Assembly: GCA_003539495.1 (NCBI GenBank)
Contig: DPPB01000022.1
Location: 572 to 64,571 of the forward strand
Direction of reading: 5' to 3'
DNA: 64,000 nucleotides
From: Oscillibacter sp.
GTDB taxonomy: Bacteria; Bacillota; Clostridia; Oscillospirales; Oscillospiraceae
This document shows positions 1 to 7,387 of this stretch, piece by piece; within the stretch, counting starts at the first letter, position 1, and every line of letters starts with the position of its first letter. The notes beneath the pieces were generated by a model. That model saw only the letters and a list, made by a program, of their open reading frames with translations. It searched no databases and was not told the DNA's origin. The position numbers were made by a program, and so were the translations under genes.

Positions 1-20
1 GCCAATTCCACCACTCGCGC
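1..20 (-). tRNA. tRNA-Leu, 5' part only (cut by window edge)
   Basis: Read on the minus strand, these bases give a 7-nt acceptor strand GCGCGAG followed by the D-arm start TGGTGGAATTGGC. That matches the beginning of a class II (leucine-type) tRNA and closely resembles the neighbouring tRNA at 57-143. The anticodon lies outside the window, so the isoacceptor is unknown. It would be co-transcribed downstream of the tRNA-Leu(GAG) gene. The identity is inferred from the 5' arm only. Confidence 0.65.
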
Positions 21-56
21 ATAGTAAAGCTTCTTTTCTGACTCCGGAGAAAAAAC

Positions 57-143
57 TGGTGCGAGTGATGGGACTTGAACCCACACGTCCAATCGAACAC
101 AAGCACCTCAAGCTTGCCTGTCTGCCTATTCCAGCACACTCGC
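57..143 (-). tRNA. tRNA-Leu (anticodon GAG)
   Basis: The minus strand folds as a class II tRNA. The acceptor GCGAGTG (from 143) pairs with CACTCGC, followed by the discriminator A and an encoded CCA (57-59). The anticodon stem CAAGC/GCTTG encloses loop TTGAGGT, so the anticodon is GAG and it reads CUC/CUU leucine codons. A long variable arm precedes the T-arm, whose loop is GGTTCAAGTCC. The 87-nt length is normal for tRNA-Leu. A second tRNA-Leu follows 36 nt downstream. Confidence 0.95.
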
Positions 144-172
144 AAATGAGTCTCTCGACCGGAGACTTGCTT

Positions 173-200
173 ATTATAGCATATGGAGAAAAAAAGTCAA
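173..200 (-). promoter_or_regulatory. Promoter of the tRNA-Leu genes
   Basis: On the minus strand TTGACT (195-200) is followed by a 16-nt spacer and a perfect TATAAT (173-178), about 25 nt before the tRNA start. This is a strong housekeeping-sigma promoter. Nothing else was recognised between 201 and 403. Confidence 0.8.
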
Positions 201-403
201 GGGCTTTTTACGCCAAAATCCATCTTTTTTGAATGGTGCATAGCGTGGCGAAAAAAGAATCTACCGGGCGGCCGGCGAGTGTGCCGGCTGCCTATAGCCG
301 CCTGTCTGCCCGGAAAAAACAGAGCCCTTTCCATGCGCTGGCCGCCGCCGGAACTTCCGGCAGCGGCCAGTGTGTGTTTTTGTGACGGCTGTAAGCCGGG
401 GGG

Positions 404-1771
404 TTATCTTTCACTCATGGGTACATAGGGCCGGCGCTTTTCAATGCATTTGCAGGCCGGACGGATGATCTTGCTGTTTTCGCCCAGCTCCTCCATGCGG
501 TGGGCGCTCCACCCGGCCATGCGGGCGATGGCAAACAGCGGGGTATACAGCTCCTTGGGCAGGCCCAGCATATCATACAGAAAGCCGCTGTAGAAGTCCA
601 CATTCACCGCCACGGGCTTGCCGGTGCGGGCGGTGAGCAGCTCCTTGGCTACCTTTTCCACGGTGAGATACATATCCATCTCCCTGTTGAGCCCCTTTTC
701 CTTGGAAATATCCCGCACAAAGCCCCGCAGGACCTCGGCACGGGGGTCGGACAGAGAGTAGACGGCGTGGCCCATACCGTAGATAAGACCCAAACCGTCC
801 AGTGCCTTCTTGTCCAGCACAGCTTGCAGGTATTCGCGGACCTGGCCCTCGTCGGTGGGATCGTCTACATGGCTTTTCAGGTCCGCCATCATCTCCACCA
901 CCTTGATATTGGCGCCGCCATGACGGGGGCCCTTCAGGGCGCACAGGGAGGCGGCCATGGCGGAATAGGTATCCGTGCCGGTGGAGGAGACTACATGGTT
1001 TGTGAAGGTGGAGTTGTTGCTGCCGTGGTCGGCGTGGAGGATCAGCGCCGCGTCCAGGGCCCGGGCCTCCAGCTCCGTAAACTTTTTATCCTCCCGCAGC
1101 AGATAGAGGATGTTCTCCGCCATGGACAGGTCATTTTGGGGCTTGTGAATGAACAGGTCTCCGCCCTTGGTGCTGCGGTAGGCCAGGTAGCTGTAGATGG
1201 CCAGCTGTGGGGTATTCACCGTCAGCTGCAGGCACTGGCGCAGAATGTTCGCCATAGAGATGTCGTTGGCCTTGTCATCGTAGCAGTACAGGGTCAGCAG
1301 GCTCCGGGCCAGGGTGTTCATCATGTCTCCGGTGGGGGCCTTCATCACCACGTCACGGACAAAATTCTTGGGCAAATGGCGATACTCATTGAGCATCCGG
1401 CAGAACGAATCCAGCTGCTCCTTGGTGGGAAGCTGCCCGAAAATGAGAAGGTACACCGTTTCCTCAAAGCCGAAGCGCTTCTCAGCCAAACTGCCCTTTA
1501 CCAGCTCCCGGACGTCGTAGCCGCGATAGTACAGCACGCCCTGGCAGGGGATGGTGTCGTTATCATCGATGGTGTAGCCCTTGACCTCGGAAATGCGGGT
1601 AAGGCTGGCCAGCACACCGCGGCCGTTGGCATCGCGCAGGCCGCGCTTGACGTTGTAGCGCTGGTAGAGCTCCCGGTCAATGTGGGCATGCTCCGCCCAT
1701 AATCCGGTCAGCTGCATCAGCTCCGGCGTGATACGGCTGTACTCGGCGGCAGAGGGGGTGACAGTAGACAT
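404..1771 (-). CDS. Citrate synthase
   Basis: Condenses acetyl-CoA and oxaloacetate to citrate, the entry to the oxidative branch that supplies 2-oxoglutarate and glutamate in anaerobes. The 455-residue protein carries the family's catalytic signatures: the first His in RHGGAN near residue 283, the second in GMGHAVYS near 333, and the Asp in NVDFYSG near 392. The start is supported by AAGGAAGG about 8 nt upstream. It is somewhat longer at the N-terminus than the 370-430 residues of most bacterial enzymes. A 2-methylcitrate synthase activity cannot be excluded from sequence. It appears to be a single-gene unit; the sirtuin upstream is on the same strand 170 bp away with its own transcription likely. 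Confidence 0.93.
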   Translation of the reverse strand: MSTVTPSAAEYSRITPELMQLTGLWAEHAHIDRELYQRYNVKRGLRDANGRGVLASLTRISEVKGYTIDDNDTIPCQGVLYYRGYDVRELVKGSLAEKRFGFEETVYLLIFGQLPTKEQLDSFCRMLNEYRHLPKNFVRDVVMKAPTGDMMNTLARSLLTLYCYDDKANDISMANILRQCLQLTVNTPQLAIYSYLAYRSTKGGDLFIHKPQNDLSMAENILYLLREDKKFTELEARALDAALILHADHGSNNSTFTNHVVSSTGTDTYSAMAASLCALKGPRHGGANIKVVEMMADLKSHVDDPTDEGQVREYLQAVLDKKALDGLGLIYGMGHAVYSLSDPRAEVLRGFVRDISKEKGLNREMDMYLTVEKVAKELLTARTGKPVAVNVDFYSGFLYDMLGLPKELYTPLFAIARMAGWSAHRMEELGENSKIIRPACKCIEKRRPYVPMSER

Positions 1772-1801
1772 AGAGATCCTTCCTTTCTAATCCTAAATGC
1801 A

Positions 1802-1830
1802 ATACTAGCATATGCAACTTGCATTTGCAA
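1802..1830 (-). promoter_or_regulatory. Promoter of citrate synthase with palindrome in the spacer
   Basis: On the minus strand TTGCAA (1825-1830), a 17-nt spacer and TAGTAT (1802-1807) make a good sigma-A-type promoter. The spacer itself is an inverted repeat (1808-1828): arms GCATATGCAA and TTGCATTTGC around one central base, with one mismatch. A protein bound there would sit between the -35 and -10, so the site is a candidate operator. The regulator is unknown. Confidence 0.65.
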
Positions 1831-1943
1831 GAGAAAAATTGCTAAAAATACAGCCGATTATGAAAGATTTATGTGAATGATCTGCAAAATGAATGTGAGA
1901 AGCCACGGAATTGTAATCTGTGGGGAAATGTGATATACTGCCG

Positions 1944-2660
1944 TTACAGCTGCGAGAGCACCTGGCCGATGGGGGCGTTGATGCAAAGGTCGGCGGAGGA
2001 GTCGATGCCGGTGGCGTCCTTGTTGATGACCACCAGCTTACTGCCCCGGTAATAGCGCACCAGCCCGGCGGCGGGGTATACCACCAGGGAGGTGCCGCCG
2101 ATGATGAGTACGTCGGCGTGGGCGATATAATCCAGAGCCTTGTCCATGACCTGCTCGTCCAGGCTCTCCTCGTACAGCACCACATCGGGCTTAATGACGC
2201 CGCCGCAGGTGCAGCGGGGGATGCCGGTGGAATTGGCCACAGCCTCCACGCCGTAGAACTTGCCGCAGCGGCGGCAGTAATTGCGCAGGACGCTGCCGTG
2301 GAGCTCCAGCACCTCCCGGCTGCCGGCCTTCTGGTGCAGGCCATCGATGTTCTGGGTAATGACGGCCTTGAGCTTGCCCTCCCGCTCCCATTGGGCCAGC
2401 TTTTTGTGGGCGGCGTTGGGCTGGGCGTCCAGGGCCAGCATCTTGGTCCGGTAGAAGTCGTAAAATTCCTCCATGTGGCTCTCGTAAAAGCTGTGGCTGA
2501 GCATGGTCTCCGGCGGGTATTTGAATTTCTGATGGTACAGGCCGTCCACGCTGCGGAAGTCCTTGATGCCGGATTCCGTGCTGACCCCGGCCCCGCCGAA
2601 GAAGACGATGTTGTCGCTCTCGTCCACCAGCTTTTTCAGCTGCAAAATGGCTTCAGTCAT
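1944..2660 (-). CDS. cobB: SIR2-family NAD+-dependent protein deacylase (sirtuin)
   Basis: Removes acetyl or other acyl groups from protein lysines using NAD+, and typically reactivates acyl-CoA synthetases and central enzymes. Visible motifs are the nucleotide-binding GAGVSTESGI near residue 22, TQNID near 100, the catalytic His in ELHGS near 118, and a zinc site made of CRRC and CTC pairs. The start is placed at ATG 2660 because GGAGG lies 8 nt upstream. An ATG five codons earlier overlaps this ribosome site and is unlikely to be used. At 238 residues it is normal for bacterial class U/III sirtuins. The acyl preference cannot be predicted. Confidence 0.9.
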   Translation of the reverse strand: MTEAILQLKKLVDESDNIVFFGGAGVSTESGIKDFRSVDGLYHQKFKYPPETMLSHSFYESHMEEFYDFYRTKMLALDAQPNAAHKKLAQWEREGKLKAVITQNIDGLHQKAGSREVLELHGSVLRNYCRRCGKFYGVEAVANSTGIPRCTCGGVIKPDVVLYEESLDEQVMDKALDYIAHADVLIIGGTSLVVYPAAGLVRYYRGSKLVVINKDATGIDSSADLCINAPIGQVLSQL

Positions 2661-2710
2661 GGTATGTTCCTCCATTTCTCTATTGTATCTATTGTATAAG
2701 GGGTGTTTTT

Positions 2711-3046
2711 ATGAATATTCAAATTTTCGGCTCCAAAAAGAACAACGACAGCAAAAAGGCGGAGCGCTGGTTCAAGGAGCGGCGCATCAAGTACCAGTAC
2801 ATCGACCTCTACGAAAAGGGGCTGTCCCTGGGGGAATACCGCAGCGTCAAGGCGGCGGTGGGCTTTGAGGCACTGGTGGACACTCAGTGCGGCGCCTACG
2901 AGGACCTGGGCCTGCAATATGTGCCGCCCCAGGGGGTAGATGCCCGGATAGCCGACTGTCCGGCGGTGTTCAACGCCCCCATCGTCCGCAACGGCAAGCA
3001 GGCCACCGTGGGCTACCATCCGGAAATTTGGGAAACCTGGAAATAA
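2711..3046 (+). CDS. ArsC/Spx-family thioredoxin-fold protein without the catalytic Cys
   Basis: A 111-residue protein with the length and fold pattern of the arsenate reductase-like family (ArsC/YffB/Spx). It has an N-terminal beta strand (NIQIFGS), a KAERWFKE helix, and the conserved end region with APIVRNG and GY. The position where ArsC and Spx carry the active-site Cys (CxxS/CxxC after the first strand) reads SKKNNDS, so thiol chemistry there is absent. The only Cys residues are mid-protein. Arsenate reduction is therefore unlikely; a binding or regulatory role is inferred. AAGGGG precedes the start. It is divergent from the sirtuin, and a structured repeat starts 2 nt after its stop. 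Confidence 0.8.
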   Translation: MNIQIFGSKKNNDSKKAERWFKERRIKYQYIDLYEKGLSLGEYRSVKAAVGFEALVDTQCGAYEDLGLQYVPPQGVDARIADCPAVFNAPIVRNGKQATVGYHPEIWETWK

Positions 3047-3048
3047 AC

Positions 3049-3230
3049 CTGGCGAAAAATCTTTGATTTTTCTGCCAAAAGGCTTGTAGTCTGCTGCGCG
3101 CATAATTTTGCCGCAAGCGCCAAAATTCCACACTGGCAGCCTGAGCGGTATTTTCCCCCACACACATGTCGCGGTGAAAAATGATTGGAGTTTTCGCGTC
3201 TGCGGACGCGAACTCTGCGAGGCTTTTTAT
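3049..3230 (+). repeat. Structured intergenic repeat, copy A (full length)
   Basis: Full-length copy of a repeat also seen at 33498-33681, and partly at 7253-7364, 4489-4548 and 18460-18530. It begins CTGGCGAAAAATC and ends GCGAGGCTTTTT. Three stems are visible: GGCGAAAAATC with GATTTTTCTGCC; AATTTTG with CAAAATT; and TTCGCGTC with GACGCGAA around a TGCG loop. The last stem plus CTTTTT may end transcription. It starts 2 nt after the stop of the ArsC-like gene. It is probably a non-coding structured element; its function is unknown. Confidence 0.75.
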
Positions 3231-3284
3231 TCTATTTAAGTTTTTGCAAACTGCCCCCGGCCATGCGGCCGGGGGCAGTAAGAT

Positions 3285-4454
3285 TTACAGAACATAGCTG
3301 TTGTCGATCTGCACCACGGCGAAATACTGCTCCCCCAGCTGCCGCACCAGCTCAGCGATGCGCTTTTGCACCTGGGCCCGATCCAGCTTCACCCCGTAGG
3401 GCACCACCGTGTCGAAGATCAGGTTCGTGTGGCTGGGGCCCGGAACCATGCGGAAGTCGTGTATGGTGAGCCGGGGGTCGATGGTTTTCACCTTTTCCGC
3501 CACAGCCAGGCGCAGCCGCTGGGTCTCCGGATCGTCGGTGACGATGGGATCCATGTGGATCACAGCCACACACCCCAGCTCCTTTTGCAGCCTATGCTCG
3601 ATGTTGTCAATGACATCGTGGAGCTGCAGCAGGTTGCCGCTGGCGGATACCTCCGCGTGCAGGGAGATTATCACCCGCCCCGGGCCATAGTCGTGTACGA
3701 TCAGGTCATGGACGTTCTGCACCTCCGGGTATGACAATACGATCTCCTGGATGTGCCTCACGAATTCCGGGTCCGGCGTCTGTCCCAGCAGGGGAGAGAG
3801 GGTCTCCTTGGCAGCCTTGTAGGCGGAGTACAGGATAAACAGCGCCACCAGCAGGCCCACCCAGCCGTCGATCATCAGCCCCGTAAACTGTCCCACCAGG
3901 GTTGCCACCAGCACGGCGGCGGTGGAGACGGCGTCGGAAAGGCTGTCCATGGCGGTGGCATCCATGGCTGTGGAGTGGATCTTCTTACCCACCGCCCGGT
4001 TATAAGAGAACATATACAGCTTCACGCCAATGGACACTGCCAAAATGACCAGCACCAGCGGCGAGGAAGCAACCTCTTCCGGGTGCAGGATCTTGCCCAG
4101 AGAGGACTTCCCCAGCTCCACACCCATAAGCAGGATCAGCCCCGACACCACCAGGCCGGATATGTACTCCATGCGCCCGTGGCCGAAGGGATGCTCCGGG
4201 TCCGGCTTGCGCCCCGCCAGGCGGAAGCCCAGCAGCGTCACCAGTGAGGAGCCTGCATCGGATAGGTTGTTGAAGGCGTCGGCGGTGATGGCGATGGATC
4301 CGCTGACGGAACCCGCAAAAAACTTCACCGCAAACAGCAGCAAATTCAGCCCGATCCCCACCGCACCGCACAGCTGGCCATAGGCCCGGCGCAGAGCGGA
4401 GGGGGCCAGGGCGTCCCGGCCGCGGATAAACAGCCGCGCAAGTAATTCGATCAT
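3285..4454 (-). CDS. Cation diffusion facilitator (CDF) family divalent-metal exporter
   Basis: A 389-residue inner-membrane antiporter with about six transmembrane helices and a soluble C-terminal metal-sensing domain. It would export a divalent metal (Mn2+, Fe2+, Zn2+ or Co2+) against H+. Metal-site signatures are DAFNNLSDAGSS in helix 2 and DATAMDSLSD in helix 5. The DxxxD rather than HxxxD form is typical of the Mn/Fe-type branch, so Mn2+ or Fe2+ is favoured by inference. The start at ATG 4454 has GAGGGAG upstream; a 12-codon longer frame lacks a ribosome site. It converges with the ArsC-like gene across repeat copy A. Confidence 0.9.
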   Translation of the reverse strand: MIELLARLFIRGRDALAPSALRRAYGQLCGAVGIGLNLLLFAVKFFAGSVSGSIAITADAFNNLSDAGSSLVTLLGFRLAGRKPDPEHPFGHGRMEYISGLVVSGLILLMGVELGKSSLGKILHPEEVASSPLVLVILAVSIGVKLYMFSYNRAVGKKIHSTAMDATAMDSLSDAVSTAAVLVATLVGQFTGLMIDGWVGLLVALFILYSAYKAAKETLSPLLGQTPDPEFVRHIQEIVLSYPEVQNVHDLIVHDYGPGRVIISLHAEVSASGNLLQLHDVIDNIEHRLQKELGCVAVIHMDPIVTDDPETQRLRLAVAEKVKTIDPRLTIHDFRMVPGPSHTNLIFDTVVPYGVKLDRAQVQKRIAELVRQLGEQYFAVVQIDNSYVL

Positions 4455-4488
4455 AGTGTTTTCTCCCTCTCCCATATGCGGTGCTCTC

Positions 4489-4548
4489 AAAAAAGCCTCG
4501 CAGAGTTTGCGTCCGCAGACGCAAAAATTTCAAATCATTTTTCGCCGG
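4489..4548 (-). repeat. Structured intergenic repeat, copy D (short)
   Basis: The minus strand keeps only the start (CCGGCGAAAAATG) and the right-hand hairpin TTTGCGTC-TGCG-GACGCAAA followed by CTCTGCGAGGCTTTTTT. It begins 2 nt after the stop codon of the zinc-ribbon gene and would lie in that gene's 3' untranslated region. Confidence 0.65.
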
Positions 4549-4550
4549 TT

Positions 4551-5144
4551 TTACACCCCGTGAATGACCAGCTTCATCTGGCAGCACAGGCGGTCTAAGT
4601 CCTCATCGGTGGCGGCAGGCAGGCGGAGCTTGCCGCCGCAGTTTTTGCAGATGAGGTCCACAGAACCCCGGTGTACGGCGATGGAGTATTCCCTGCAGCC
4701 GCAGGTGCAGCTGACGCCGCCCCGGGCGGCAATATCCTTCAGCTCGGATAGGACTTCGTACATGATGACGTTATCCGTAAAGGCCTCCGGCTCCTGGCAG
4801 CGATCCTTTTCCGCCCGCAGCTCCAGCTCCTGCAGGGCCTGCTCCACCTGGGCCTGCTGGCCAATATAGCAGCACAGCTGCTTGGTCTTGGGACAGGCCA
4901 GGCCCACGCCGCGGCCGTCCAGCATGGCCTCATTGCTGAGCTCCGCCTGGTGCGTCTCCCCGCACAGGCCGCAGGGGACCCACAGGCGGAAGCGCAGACC
5001 GTCCGTCTCCGCCCGCAGCTCAGACTTTTCGCAGGCACATTCGATGCGCACGGCGGCGGCAGACAGGGCAAAGCGAGTCCGCTGGGCCAGCACGGGCTTT
5101 TTGCAGTGGGGGCAGAGATAGCCGAAGCTGCGAGATTCTTCCAT
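4551..5144 (-). CDS. Multi-zinc-ribbon protein of unknown function
   Basis: A 197-residue soluble protein built of Cys pairs: CPHC near residue 9, CAC near 33, CGLC near 54, a lone CPK/CC region near 80-88, CTCGC near 146 and CKNCG near 165. This spacing suggests several zinc ribbons or rubredoxin-like knuckles, with a helical stretch between. The family is not recognised, and no enzyme motif is seen. The start is placed at ATG 5144, preceded by AAGGGGAT; the frame stays open upstream but would run into the tetR gene. It is divergent from tetR, so that regulator may control it. A role in nucleic-acid binding or metal sensing is a guess. Confidence 0.7.
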   Translation of the reverse strand: MEESRSFGYLCPHCKKPVLAQRTRFALSAAAVRIECACEKSELRAETDGLRFRLWVPCGLCGETHQAELSNEAMLDGRGVGLACPKTKQLCCYIGQQAQVEQALQELELRAEKDRCQEPEAFTDNVIMYEVLSELKDIAARGGVSCTCGCREYSIAVHRGSVDLICKNCGGKLRLPAATDEDLDRLCCQMKLVIHGV

Positions 5145-5247
5145 AAAACAGATCCCCTTCCGATCAGTAGTCCCTCCATTATACACGCCAAAAGGGGAAA
5201 TTACCAGTACCCCGGCGAAACTTTTCCCCGGGGGTGTGCCGCGCGCC

Positions 5248-5276
5248 TTGACATTCCCCCACCGGTCGGGTATGAT
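5248..5276 (+). promoter_or_regulatory. Promoter of the TetR-family gene
   Basis: A perfect TTGACA (5248-5253), a 17-nt spacer and TATGAT (5271-5276) stand 35 nt before the tetR start. Confidence 0.85.
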
Positions 5277-5311
5277 AAAAAAAATCATTCGGTGAGGGTA
5301 GGAGCTTAACC

Positions 5312-5929
5312 ATGAAAAAGGAACTGACGCCCCGGAAACGACAGGCCATAGAAATGCGCGCGAAGATCCAGAGTGCGGCACTGACCCTGTTCAACCGGGA
5401 GGGTTTTGAAAATGTATCCGTGGAGGAGATCGCTCAGACGGTGGGCTGCTCCGTGGGCAATATTTATCACTACTTCAAGAGCAAGGACGAGCTGGCTATC
5501 CAGGTGACGCAGATGGTGGACGAGGCGTATACGGTCCTGGAGGAGGAGTATCTGGCGGACCGGGAGACGTCCGGACGGGAAAAGCTGCTGGACTTTGTGG
5601 GCCGGTCCCTGGAGATCAGCGCGTCGGACGAGATGCTCTACAAGGCGTTTATCCACGGCCTGCGCTACCCGGAGCAGGCGGTGCTGCAGAAAAACGATAA
5701 GCGGGTGTATTACCGGCTGCTGCGGGAGCTGGTGGACCTGTGCCAAGAGGAGGGGAGCATCCACTCGTCCTACGACCCGGACTGCCTGGTGGAGGACCTG
5801 GTGGTGCTGCACCGGGGCACGCTGTTTGAGTGGCGCATCTACCAGGAGGGCTTCGATATAGCAAAGCAGGGCCGCCGCATGGCAGATGCCCTCCTGCGGG
5901 GCTGGCATACGGAGCCCACAGAAAGCTAA
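5312..5929 (+). CDS. TetR/AcrR-family transcriptional regulator
   Basis: A 205-residue one-component repressor. The N-terminal helix-turn-helix spans about residues 20-60: SAALTLFNREG, the VSVEEIAQTVGCSVGNIYHYF recognition region, and the family's typical KSKDELA. The remainder is the helical ligand and dimer domain, and the ligand is unknown. TAGGAG precedes the ATG. It has its own strong promoter and ends at a hairpin terminator (5997-6030), so it is probably monocistronic. Likely targets are its own promoter and the divergent zinc-ribbon gene, by inference from position. Confidence 0.9.
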   Translation: MKKELTPRKRQAIEMRAKIQSAALTLFNREGFENVSVEEIAQTVGCSVGNIYHYFKSKDELAIQVTQMVDEAYTVLEEEYLADRETSGREKLLDFVGRSLEISASDEMLYKAFIHGLRYPEQAVLQKNDKRVYYRLLRELVDLCQEEGSIHSSYDPDCLVEDLVVLHRGTLFEWRIYQEGFDIAKQGRRMADALLRGWHTEPTES

Positions 5930-5996
5930 AACCCATGCTGTCAATAAAGAGAAAAGATTGGAATATGGGAGCTTTTTCATATTTTCAAAGACTCGG

Positions 5997-6029
5997 CCAG
6001 CGGACTGATAAAGGTCCGCTGGTATTTTT
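5997..6029 (+). terminator. Terminator after tetR
   Basis: Stem CCAGCGGAC / GTCCGCTGG with an 8-nt loop, followed by TATTTTT. Classic rho-independent form, 68 nt after the tetR stop. Confidence 0.85.
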
Positions 6030-6083
6030 ACCCTAATTTTTCTGTTAAGAACAAAAACTGCCGTAAAAATCCGCCTGTTAGCA

Positions 6084-6113
6084 TTGACAAACGCCGGGGC
6101 GGAAGATTATAAT
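6084..6113 (+). promoter_or_regulatory. Promoter of buk-iorAB
   Basis: TTGACA (6084-6089), an 18-nt spacer and a perfect TATAAT (6108-6113). The transcript would have a leader of about 70 nt before buk. Confidence 0.8.
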
Positions 6114-6189
6114 AAAACCGTTCATTAAATTATTCGGTGAAACATTCGGCGTTTTGCGCCAAATAACCAGTAAAAGGGAGGACACAGCC

Positions 6190-7245
6190 ATGAAGGTTCT
6201 CGTTATCAATCCCGGTGCGACTTCCACAAAGATCGCCGTGTTCGACGAAGACAAGCAGGTGTTCAAAAAGGGCATCGACCATTCCGCCCAGGAGCTGGAC
6301 CGGTTCGACCGGGTCATCGACCAGGCGGACTACCGGCAGAAGGCCATTTTGGACGCGGTGGCGGAGAGCGGCTATCAGCTGAGCGACTTTGACGCCGTGT
6401 GCGGTCGGGGCGGCCTGTACCGGCCCATCCCCTCCGGCACCTACGCTGTCAGCGACGCCGTCATGCGGGATGTGGAGCAGGCTCCCTACGGCGAGCATCC
6501 GTCTAATCTGGGGGCGTATCTGGCCCGCCGCATCGGCGACATGGTGGGTATTCCCGCCTTTTTTGTGGACCCCGTCTGCGTGGACGAGATGACCGAGGTG
6601 GCCCATTACACGGGCTTTGCGCCCTTCCGCCGCCTGTGCCAGTTTCACGCCCTGAATCAGAAGTCCATCGGCCGCAAGGCTGCCGGTCTCCTGGGCAAGA
6701 AATACGAGGAGGCCAACCTGGTGGTCTGTCATCTGGGCGGCGGCGTGTCCGTGGCTGCTCACGAACAGGGCCGGGTGGTGGATGTATTCAACGTGAAGGA
6801 CGAGGGCTCCATGGGCCTGGATCGGGGCGGCGCCCTGCCGGTGAACGCGCTGATTAACTACTGCTTCAGCGGCAAGACCAAGGATGAGGTGAAGAAGACC
6901 CTGGGCCGCCAGTCCGGCATGTATTCCTACCTGGGCACCACGGACTTCCGGGATATCTGCGCCAAGGTGGTGGAGGGCGACGAAAAGTTCACCGAGGCGT
7001 ACCGGGCCCTGGTCTATCAGTTGGCCAAGGACATTGGCGCCATGGCCGCCGTGCTGCACTTCGAGGTGGACGCCATCGTTTACACCGGCGGCATGGCCTA
7101 TGAGCGATTCTTCTGCGACGACATCACAAAATATGTGGGCAAGATCGCGCCCGTCCTCCGTTTGCCCGGCGAGGAGGAGATGCGCTCCCTGGCCGAGGGG
7201 GCCCTGCGGGTGCTCCACGGAGAGCAGGAGGCCGGCGTATATTAA
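6190..7245 (+). CDS. buk: Butyrate kinase (acyl-phosphate kinase)
   Basis: Transfers the phosphate of butyryl-phosphate (or a branched/aryl acyl-phosphate) to ADP, the ATP-yielding last step of acid formation. The 351-residue length matches the family (about 355). ASKHA-fold signatures are present: NPGATSTK at the N-terminus, GRGGLYRPIPSGTY near residue 76, HLGGGVSVAA near 182 and YTGGMAYE near 298. The start at ATG 6190 has AAGGGAGG 8 nt upstream; a 12-codon longer frame lacks such a site. No phosphotransbutyrylase (ptb) gene is nearby. Its neighbours iorAB point to acyl-phosphates from amino-acid breakdown as the real substrate. Confidence 0.92.
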   Translation: MKVLVINPGATSTKIAVFDEDKQVFKKGIDHSAQELDRFDRVIDQADYRQKAILDAVAESGYQLSDFDAVCGRGGLYRPIPSGTYAVSDAVMRDVEQAPYGEHPSNLGAYLARRIGDMVGIPAFFVDPVCVDEMTEVAHYTGFAPFRRLCQFHALNQKSIGRKAAGLLGKKYEEANLVVCHLGGGVSVAAHEQGRVVDVFNVKDEGSMGLDRGGALPVNALINYCFSGKTKDEVKKTLGRQSGMYSYLGTTDFRDICAKVVEGDEKFTEAYRALVYQLAKDIGAMAAVLHFEVDAIVYTGGMAYERFFCDDITKYVGKIAPVLRLPGEEEMRSLAEGALRVLHGEQEAGVY

Positions 7246-7252
7246 AAGCAAT

Positions 7253-7364
7253 GAAAAATACCTCCCGGGCTGTCAGTGTGGAATTTTGAGCCGTAGTCTC
7301 AAAATTATGCCCGCAGCAGACTACATCTCATCATTGGCAGAAAAATCGCAGATTTTTCGCCAGC
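7253..7364 (-). repeat. Structured intergenic repeat, copy C (left two-thirds)
   Basis: The minus strand reads CTGGCGAAAAATC-TGC-GATTTTTCTGCC, then GTAGTCTGCTGCGGGCATAATTTTGAG...CTCAAAATTCC and ends at GGAGGTATTTTTC. The second stem (AATTTTGAG/CTCAAAATT) differs from copies A and B but keeps full pairing. It separates buk from iorA. The ORF running through it upstream of iorA is not real coding sequence. Confidence 0.7.
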
Positions 7365-7387
7365 ATTATAGAAAGGTGGAAAAAGCT

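Noticed and set aside
183..428. 81-codon frame after the tRNA promoter
   Set aside because: Starts inside the tRNA promoter and ends over the citrate synthase gene; no ribosome site.
500..1702. 400-codon open frame antisense to citrate synthase
   Set aside because: GC-rich coding DNA leaves long antisense frames open. No ribosome site, low-complexity His/Gly/Gln-rich product; the minus strand has the catalytic motifs.
3692..3700. Full set of mobile-element genes
   Set aside because: No transposase, integrase, phage or conjugation gene was found anywhere in the window; repeats are the only mobile-looking DNA.
7034..7387. N-terminal extension of IorA upstream of 7388
   Set aside because: Runs through the buk gene end and a structured repeat; the ribosome site and homology begin at 7388.
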